A stretch of 64,000 bases of DNA, taken from NCBI GenBank assembly GCA_934101575.1, contig CAKORJ010000001.1, positions 248,001-312,000 on the forward strand, given 5' to 3'. Source of the DNA: an uncultured Bacilli bacterium. Lineage in GTDB: Bacteria; Bacillota_I; Bacilli_A; RF39; UBA660. Both the position numbers and the translations under genes were made by a program. The notes beneath the pieces were generated by a model, which saw only the letters and a program-made list of their open reading frames with translations, did no database searches and was not told the origin of the DNA. Position 1 is the first letter of the stretch, and every line of letters begins with the position of its first letter. Positions 58,801-64,000 of the stretch are shown piece after piece.

Positions 58801-59595
58801 TTAATAGTATTCGGTAAAGCTATGAACTTCACCATTTTTCTTATATCCTAGTATTCCATCTAAATTTACATTTTCACTACTTTTAAAGATATGTATATCT
58901 ATATTTTTATCTATTTTTCTTAAATTTTCTATCATTTGTTTTATTTCTTTTCTTTTGCCTATTGATTTTTTGGTTACATTACATGCGCAATCTAGAAAGT
59001 TTAATTTACAGTGATGCTTCCAAGAAATTATATCTTTTTCTTTAATATAATACAGTGGCCTTATTAGTTCCATATTCTTAAAATTTGTACTTTTCAATTT
59101 TGGTAACATTGTTTTGTATTCTCCAGCATATATTATGTTTAACATTATTGTTTCTATTACATCATCAAAGTGATGCCCTAGTGCTATTTTATTACATCCT
59201 AGTTCTTGAGCTTTAGCATAGAGAAAACCTCTTCTTTTCCTAGCACATAAATAGCATGGAGATGTTGCATTTTCAATTTCTTCAAAGATGTTACTTTTGT
59301 ATATTTCCGCGTCTATTTCTAATTTTTGTAAGTTTTCTTTTATTAAATCTATATTTTCTTTGGCATAACCTGGATTCATGACTATAAATTTTAAATCAAA
59401 ATCATATTTACTATGTCTTTTTAATTCTTGCATACATTTTGCAAGTAAAAATGAATCTTTTCCTCCGGATATGCATACTGCAATTTTATCTTTATCTTGT
59501 ACTAAATTATATCCTTTTATTGCTTTTAAGAATTTACCATATATTTTTGATTTATATGTTTTTATTATACTTCTTTCAATATCTTTTGCATCCAT
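58801..59595 (-). CDS. ttcA: TtcA family PP-loop tRNA thiolation enzyme
   Basis: A 264-residue PP-loop ATPase: SGGKDSFLLAK is the ATP loop; SPCYLCARKRRGFLY gives the CxxC pair and FLDCACN the third Cys region, ligands of a 4Fe-4S cluster; GHHFDDVIETIMLNI is the metal-binding motif. TtcA makes 2-thiocytidine at position 32 of tRNA. The gene follows hisS by one base. Confidence 0.85.
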   Translation of the reverse strand: MDAKDIERSIIKTYKSKIYGKFLKAIKGYNLVQDKDKIAVCISGGKDSFLLAKCMQELKRHSKYDFDLKFIVMNPGYAKENIDLIKENLQKLEIDAEIYKSNIFEEIENATSPCYLCARKRRGFLYAKAQELGCNKIALGHHFDDVIETIMLNIIYAGEYKTMLPKLKSTNFKNMELIRPLYYIKEKDIISWKHHCKLNFLDCACNVTKKSIGKRKEIKQMIENLRKIDKNIDIHIFKSSENVNLDGILGYKKNGEVHSFTEYY

Positions 59596-59596
59596 T

Positions 59597-60904
59597 TTAT
59601 TTAAGCTTTGTTATTAAGTCATTTATACTTAGTGTTTGTTGCTCTCCTGTTTCCATATTTTTAAGTGTTGCTTTTTCTGCTTTTTCTTCGTCATCTCCTA
59701 GTATGCAAACATATGGTATACCTAGTCTATTAGCATATTTTAATTTTTGTTTTAAACCTTTTTCTTCATAATATGTATCACATATTATTTTATTTTTTCT
59801 TAACTCTGAACTTATTTTTATCGCATAGTTTTCATTTTCTTTTGAAAAAGGAATTATAAGTACTTCTGTTAGAGTTTTATTTGTTGATTTTATTATATTT
59901 GCTTCTTTTAATTGATAAAATAATCTTGTAAGCCCTATAGAAATTCCTACTCCTTGAAGAACTCTATCTGTATAATAATTAGTTAAATTATCATATCTTC
60001 CTCCGGAACAGATACTACCAAGTCCTGGATATTCATTTAGTTTTGTTTCATAAATTGTCCCTGTGTAATAATCTAACCCTCTTGCAATTGTTAAATCTAT
60101 TGTGTAATAGTTTTCTCCTATACCGAAGTCTTTTATTTTTACGATTACTTCATTTAACTCTTTTAATCCTTCGTTAAATATTTCATTTGTTATATTTAAG
60201 TTTTCTAATGATTTTAATATTTCATTATTTGTTCCTTTTAAGCTTACAAAGTTTATTATTTCGTTTACTTTTGTTTCTTCGACTGGAATACTTAATAATT
60301 CTTTTTTTACTTCTTCTTTTCCTATTTTTTCTAATTTGTCTATTATTCTTAAAACGTCAGTGGATTTATTTTTTAAATTTAAGTGTTCAAAAAAACCATT
60401 TAATAACTTTCTATTATTTATTCTTATAGTGAACTCTCCAAAGTTTAATTTTTTGAATGTATTATAGATTACTGCTGGTATTTCTGCATCGTAAGTTATA
60501 CTTAAATTTTCTCCTATTACATCTATATCACATTGATAAAGCTCTCTATATCTTCCTTTTTGAGGTCTTTCTCCACGGTAAACTTTACCTATTTGATACC
60601 TTTTAAATGGAAAAACTAAATCGTTATATCTTTGAGATACATATCTTGCAAGTGGTACAGTTAAATCAAATCTTAATGATATATCGTTTTCTCCTTTTTT
60701 GAAGCGATATATTTGTTTTTCTGTCTCTCCGCCGGCTTTTGCTAATAAGACTTCCGAGCATTCTAAAACTGGAGTATCTAATGGCATAAATCCATACTCT
60801 TCATATGATTCTCTTATCGTATCCACTAATTTATTAAATAATATTTGATCTTCTGGTAATAGTTCCATAAACCCTGGCATTATTTTTGGTGTTACTTTAT
60901 TCAT
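59597..60904 (-). CDS. hisS: histidyl-tRNA synthetase
   Basis: A 435-residue class II synthetase. FDLTVPLARYVSQ and FKRYQIGKVYRGERPQKGRYRE make motif 2, RGLDYYTG the HisA motif, GGRYDNL HisB and GVGISIGLTRL motif 3; a C-terminal anticodon-binding domain follows. I use ATG 60904, after AAAGGATTGAT, not the earlier codons at 60940 that overlap the previous stop. Confidence 0.97.
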   Translation of the reverse strand: MNKVTPKIMPGFMELLPEDQILFNKLVDTIRESYEEYGFMPLDTPVLECSEVLLAKAGGETEKQIYRFKKGENDISLRFDLTVPLARYVSQRYNDLVFPFKRYQIGKVYRGERPQKGRYRELYQCDIDVIGENLSITYDAEIPAVIYNTFKKLNFGEFTIRINNRKLLNGFFEHLNLKNKSTDVLRIIDKLEKIGKEEVKKELLSIPVEETKVNEIINFVSLKGTNNEILKSLENLNITNEIFNEGLKELNEVIVKIKDFGIGENYYTIDLTIARGLDYYTGTIYETKLNEYPGLGSICSGGRYDNLTNYYTDRVLQGVGISIGLTRLFYQLKEANIIKSTNKTLTEVLIIPFSKENENYAIKISSELRKNKIICDTYYEEKGLKQKLKYANRLGIPYVCILGDDEEKAEKATLKNMETGEQQTLSINDLITKLK

Positions 60905-60939
60905 TTTATCAATCCTTTCTATAAAAGTAAAAGCAGACA

Positions 60940-61497
60940 TTACGCTGCTTTCTTTAGTACTCTTTGTATTCCTTTTTCGTATGATTCATCTAAATTATCC
61001 TTATCCATACTATAGTTATCATTTTCTTTGTCCTTACTTAAATCTCTATTTAATTCAGGATTTACTAAACGATAATTCTCTTCGAATGGTATTTCTACAT
61101 CATTTGATAAACTTTCTTTTATATTATTGTATTTAGATATAGCTTCTATAAAACTATTTCTTGATGAAATACTTAACACTGGTCTTTTTGAGTTTGCATT
61201 TTTTGTTTGCATATATATATTATAAAATTTGTTATATGTATCTTCAGCATCTTCATTTATACCAATTAATATTCTTAGATTAAGTAATGCTTGTTCTGTA
61301 AATGTTACTATTTTTTGTTTTTCATCTAATCCGTGAACTTCTACAAAGTTTTCTGCTCTATACTGAATTGGTTTTTCATCTTTTGAATAATACACATGGT
61401 ATGATGGTCCATGTATTCTACTTCTTTTACCTTCTACATAAAAATATTGTTTATCGTTTCTATTTAAAATAAAAGTACTTGGCATCTCTTGTTTCAT
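60940..61497 (-). CDS. hypothetical protein upstream of hisS
   Basis: A 185-residue soluble protein with no recognised domain. The first 70 residues look beta-rich (QYFYVEGKRSR, SYHVYYSKDE, EVHGLDEKQKIVTFTE); the C-terminal 40 are charged and likely disordered. It has a consensus promoter and a GGGGGA ribosome site, and hisS follows closely, so it is the first gene of a hisS-ttcA unit. Function unknown. Confidence 0.62.
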   Translation of the reverse strand: MKQEMPSTFILNRNDKQYFYVEGKRSRIHGPSYHVYYSKDEKPIQYRAENFVEVHGLDEKQKIVTFTEQALLNLRILIGINEDAEDTYNKFYNIYMQTKNANSKRPVLSISSRNSFIEAISKYNNIKESLSNDVEIPFEENYRLVNPELNRDLSKDKENDNYSMDKDNLDESYEKGIQRVLKKAA

Positions 61498-61552
61498 ATT
61501 ATTCCCCCAGTCGCAACCAAACTTTTAGGTCTTGTTTTTTTATTGCTACTAT

Positions 61553-61581
61553 ATTCTAACATTTTTACATTATTATGTCAA
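61553..61581 (-). promoter_or_regulatory. promoter of the hypothetical-hisS-ttcA unit
   Basis: On the - strand TTGACA (61576-61581), 17-base spacer, TAGAAT (61553-61558). CTTGACA occurs twice in tandem at the -35 region (61576-61592). Confidence 0.65.
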
Positions 61582-61617
61582 GATTTGTCAAGTAATTTAA
61601 TGGAATACTCTAGTTCT

Positions 61618-63318
61618 TTATCGACCTCCGCCTCCGCCGAAGCCTCCTCCGCCAAATGAACCAAAACCTCCACCTCCAGATGAGAAGCCTCCGCCTCCAG
61701 AATCATATGACTCTGCTCTTGATTTTGCTGTATTTGCACTACTTATTCCTGCGTATGATACAAAGTAAATGAAATTGAAATCATCTATATAATCGTCCGG
61801 AATAACATCTGGATATATATCTTTAAACTCTTTGGCCACTTGTTCAGCAAGACCAAATATTTGAGCAAACATTAAGTATTCTTTCCACAAGTGAACTTCT
61901 ATTGGACTTTTTTCATATATTCTAGAGAAATCTAATAAAAACCTTTTAAATCCTTTCAAAGTTATTGCTTCATTATAAATTTTATCTGTTGTTTCATATT
62001 TTGATTTAGATAGTTCTCTTAAATATCCTGTTTCTGATAAGTTTATTGTTTCTTTATCAAGGACAGTTCCAAACCATCCTAAAATATTATCATAATTGTT
62101 ACTAGCCCATTTCTTGAATTCATTAGCTTCTAAAATGTAATCACCACTCGCTTTAACTAGCATGTTGTACAAGTCTTCTTCTTCTGATATATCAAATGTA
62201 AGATTTTGTTTTAGAACTATTTTGGATTTCTCTTTTTTGAATAGTCCTGTGCTCATGTCTTTGTTAATTTCTATTTTTCCTTCATTTAACCATTTTAGAA
62301 GTACCGCTCCTAAAACATCTGTATCTTTTTTACCTAGTCTATATGTTTTTGTATACCAGTATGCTCTATAAATATCTTTGTTGCATGGTATATCTCTAAT
62401 ATAATTTACTTCTTTTGGTAGTTTTTTATCTTCTTTTCTGAATTTTATTCTTTTACTACCCGCTAATCTGCCTTTTGGCATTACTATTCCTAGTATTATA
62501 CTACCTGCTATGATTATTATAGGAATAATGTTATCAAAGAAAAAATCTATTATTGTTCCTAAAATACTGTAATTAGAATCTTCATTTGTATAACTTGTTG
62601 AGCCTTTTTTTGACATTTCTAAATAGTAATTAAAGTTTTCATCTAAATTGTTGTCGTTTTGAAAAGTATTTTTGTCAAACTGTACTAAAATGGTCATATA
62701 TTCATATTTTTCAAGAGGTTTATCTGTACTCATTTCAATATAACCATCATACACATAAGTTGGTGCACCATATTTTCCATAGCCCCATACTGGCAATTTA
62801 TCACTATACTTTAAAAAGTCACTGTGAATTTTTATATATACATTTTCTGGACTATCGTTTAAATTCTTTGGAACGAGAGTCCAATACACCATATCTGCAT
62901 CTTGCACCTTAGCAACAAAGTTGGTTATATCATATGTTAATTCATAGGTATTTGTTTTACCTTTCTCAGATATTCCCCAGCAGAGCTCTATTCCTGTGTC
63001 GGTATAGTTTATTCCGTTTTTATATTTTTTGTAATTAAAATCTTTGTTTATATCCCATTTTATATTTTGATATTGTTTGTTTTTTAATGTTACTTTAAAG
63101 TTTTTAAATTCTGCTTTTCCTATGTTGTTATATGGTTTATATACTTCTGTTAGATCTTCGTTTTTATCAAAATATATAGTCCAGTTTTCTTTTACATGGG
63201 CTGTTCCACTTTTATCTATATTTATATCCATGTTTATACTTTTTATGTCTTGGGCGTTTACATTACTTATCAGAAAAAATGATAGTAATATAGTTAAAAT
63301 AAATCCATATCTTTTCAT
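61618..63318 (-). CDS. DUF2207 membrane protein with Gly-rich C-terminus
   Basis: A 566-residue protein: signal peptide (1-22), extracytoplasmic DUF2207 domain (about 25-240; INMDINIDKSGTAHVKENWTIYF), a membrane span (about 265-290), then a cytoplasmic part ending in a Gly/Phe/Ser-rich tail with GGGGFGSFGGGG. Such YckC/TPM-linked proteins are commonly paired with LemA, as here. Function unknown. The family usually has a second pair of spans, which I do not see clearly. Confidence 0.88.
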   Translation of the reverse strand: MKRYGFILTILLSFFLISNVNAQDIKSINMDINIDKSGTAHVKENWTIYFDKNEDLTEVYKPYNNIGKAEFKNFKVTLKNKQYQNIKWDINKDFNYKKYKNGINYTDTGIELCWGISEKGKTNTYELTYDITNFVAKVQDADMVYWTLVPKNLNDSPENVYIKIHSDFLKYSDKLPVWGYGKYGAPTYVYDGYIEMSTDKPLEKYEYMTILVQFDKNTFQNDNNLDENFNYYLEMSKKGSTSYTNEDSNYSILGTIIDFFFDNIIPIIIIAGSIILGIVMPKGRLAGSKRIKFRKEDKKLPKEVNYIRDIPCNKDIYRAYWYTKTYRLGKKDTDVLGAVLLKWLNEGKIEINKDMSTGLFKKEKSKIVLKQNLTFDISEEEDLYNMLVKASGDYILEANEFKKWASNNYDNILGWFGTVLDKETINLSETGYLRELSKSKYETTDKIYNEAITLKGFKRFLLDFSRIYEKSPIEVHLWKEYLMFAQIFGLAEQVAKEFKDIYPDVIPDDYIDDFNFIYFVSYAGISSANTAKSRAESYDSGGGGFSSGGGGFGSFGGGGFGGGGGR

Positions 63319-63331
63319 AAAAATCTCCTTT

Positions 63332-63355
63332 AAAAAAGACTTACAAAAGTAAGTC
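63332..63355 (-). terminator. terminator between lemA and the DUF2207 gene
   Basis: GACTTAC (63338-63344) pairs with GTAAGTC (63349-63355), 4-base loop; on the - strand six T follow. It separates two functionally linked genes, so may act as an attenuator that sets their ratio. Confidence 0.65.
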
Positions 63356-63360
63356 CTATA

Positions 63361-63912
63361 TTAGAAGCTAACTTTTGGTGCTTCTTTATCTTTTTCTTCT
63401 GCTTCGAAGAATGTACCTTTTTTAAATCCTGTCATGCTTGCAACTATATTAGATGGAACCATTTCTACTTTATTATTATATGTAAGAACTGAATCATTAT
63501 AGAATTGCCTTGCATAAGAAATTTTATCTTCTGTATCTTTTAAGTCATTTTGTAATGATAAGAAGTTTTGGTTTGCTTTTAACTCAGGATAGTTTTCAGC
63601 AAGAGCAAATAACTTTGATAAAGCATTTGATACTCCTGTGCTGGCTTTCATTTCTGCTTCTGGTGTGTTTGCAGATAAATATGTATTACGTGCTTGTATA
63701 ACTTCTTCAAATGTACTTTTCTCGTGCTTTGCATAACCTTTTACTGTTTCTACTAAGTTTGGTATTAGGTCTGCTCTTCTTTTTAATTGCACTTCTATTT
63801 GTGACCATTGATCATCCTTTTTATTTCTTAATCCTACCAGTTTATTATATGTTGCTATAAACCATAAAATTATTACTACAACAATAATAGCTATTACTAT
63901 GCCTAATGTCAT
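63361..63912 (-). CDS. lemA: LemA family protein
   Basis: A 183-residue protein with an N-terminal membrane span (residues 3-22) and a helical bundle. YNKLVGLRNKKDDQWSQIEVQLKRRADLIPNLVETVKGYAKHE is the LemA signature (cut here across residues 25-68), then ENYPELKANQNF and RQFYNDSV. Function not established; it forms oligomers at the membrane. It is the first gene of the pair with the DUF2207 protein. Confidence 0.95.
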   Translation of the reverse strand: MTLGIVIAIIVVVIILWFIATYNKLVGLRNKKDDQWSQIEVQLKRRADLIPNLVETVKGYAKHEKSTFEEVIQARNTYLSANTPEAEMKASTGVSNALSKLFALAENYPELKANQNFLSLQNDLKDTEDKISYARQFYNDSVLTYNNKVEMVPSNIVASMTGFKKGTFFEAEEKDKEAPKVSF

Positions 63913-63937
63913 ATAATCATCTCCTCTTTACTAATAA

Positions 63938-63967
63938 TTTATACCAATTGCATTTATAAAACTTCAA
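63938..63967 (-). promoter_or_regulatory. possible promoter of lemA
   Basis: On the - strand TTGAAG (63962-63967), 18-base spacer, TATAAA (63938-63943), then AGAGGAG before ATG 63912. Confidence 0.4.
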
Positions 63968-64000
63968 ATTACAAAAAAGTTATTACTTAAATAATAATCT

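Noticed and set aside
1..64000. Mycoplasma-type genetic code (TGA = Trp)
   Set aside because: TGA acts as the normal stop of several genes with correct family lengths, such as TadZ, and Trp is written TGG throughout.

Overview
The window is a very AT-rich bacterial chromosome segment. TGA is used as a stop codon (it closes the TadZ-like gene at 8459-8461, for example), so the code is the standard bacterial one and the segment is not from a code-4 mollicute. Shine-Dalgarno sites (AGGAGG/GGTGAT) and sigma-A promoters (TTGACA-17-TATAAT) are common. The gene content is Gram-positive: LtaS, teichoic acid enzymes, MurT/GatD, a sortase and the sporulation genes SpoIIID, SpoIIM and SpoIVB. The best fit is an uncultured, low-GC, probably gut-associated Bacillota of the Bacilli/Erysipelotrichia type that forms endospores or did so recently. 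No tRNA, rRNA, CRISPR array, insertion sequence or phage was found.

Layout. 1-6.7 kb: housekeeping (YneF, queuosine-precursor transporter, LepA, a two-domain SpoIIID-like regulator, HemW) with unknown genes. 6.7-11.5 kb: a compact Tad/Flp pilus operon (Flp pilin, two TadE/G-like pseudopilins, TadZ, TadA, TadB, TadC). 11.6-16.2 kb: surface proteins, namely a secreted FnIII-Big2-metallo-beta-lactamase protein, then a thioester/SpaA-repeat adhesin overlapping its own sortase. 16.3-23.7 kb: YebC, TcdA, LtaS, RarA, XerC/D recombinase, phosphopentomutase. 23.66-24.41 kb: a 750-base gene-free stretch holding a near-consensus dif site. 24.4-36.8 kb: HTH regulator, ATP-grasp, alanine racemase, MurT/GatD, MnmA, SpoIIM, small membrane peptides, UPF0316, a two-component system, acyltransferase, SpoIVB. 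36.9-38.3 kb: a DUF4116 repeat gene and an inverted relic of another. 38.4-54.7 kb: a wall teichoic acid-type cluster. 54.8-63.9 kb: XseAB, NusB, a second SH3-deacetylase, a candidate structured RNA, TtcA, HisS, DUF2207 protein and LemA.

Gene direction switches at the dif site: most genes to its left are on the + strand and nearly all to its right on the - strand. This is what is expected where two replication forks meet, so the window probably spans the replication terminus.

Much of the window builds the cell envelope. TarI, an alcohol dehydrogenase in the TarJ position and an Rpe-like epimerase could make CDP-ribitol; TagD makes CDP-glycerol. Five CDP-polyol phosphotransferases, three of them fused to a family-2 glycosyltransferase, could build the polymer and TagGH export it. 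Points that deserve attention are a GatD lacking its catalytic Cys and His, a phosphopentomutase with Cys at the phospho-Thr position, the adhesin-sortase pair with a VPNTF motif, a roughly 158-nt RNA with its own promoter and terminator, and a start codon sealed inside a terminator-like hairpin.
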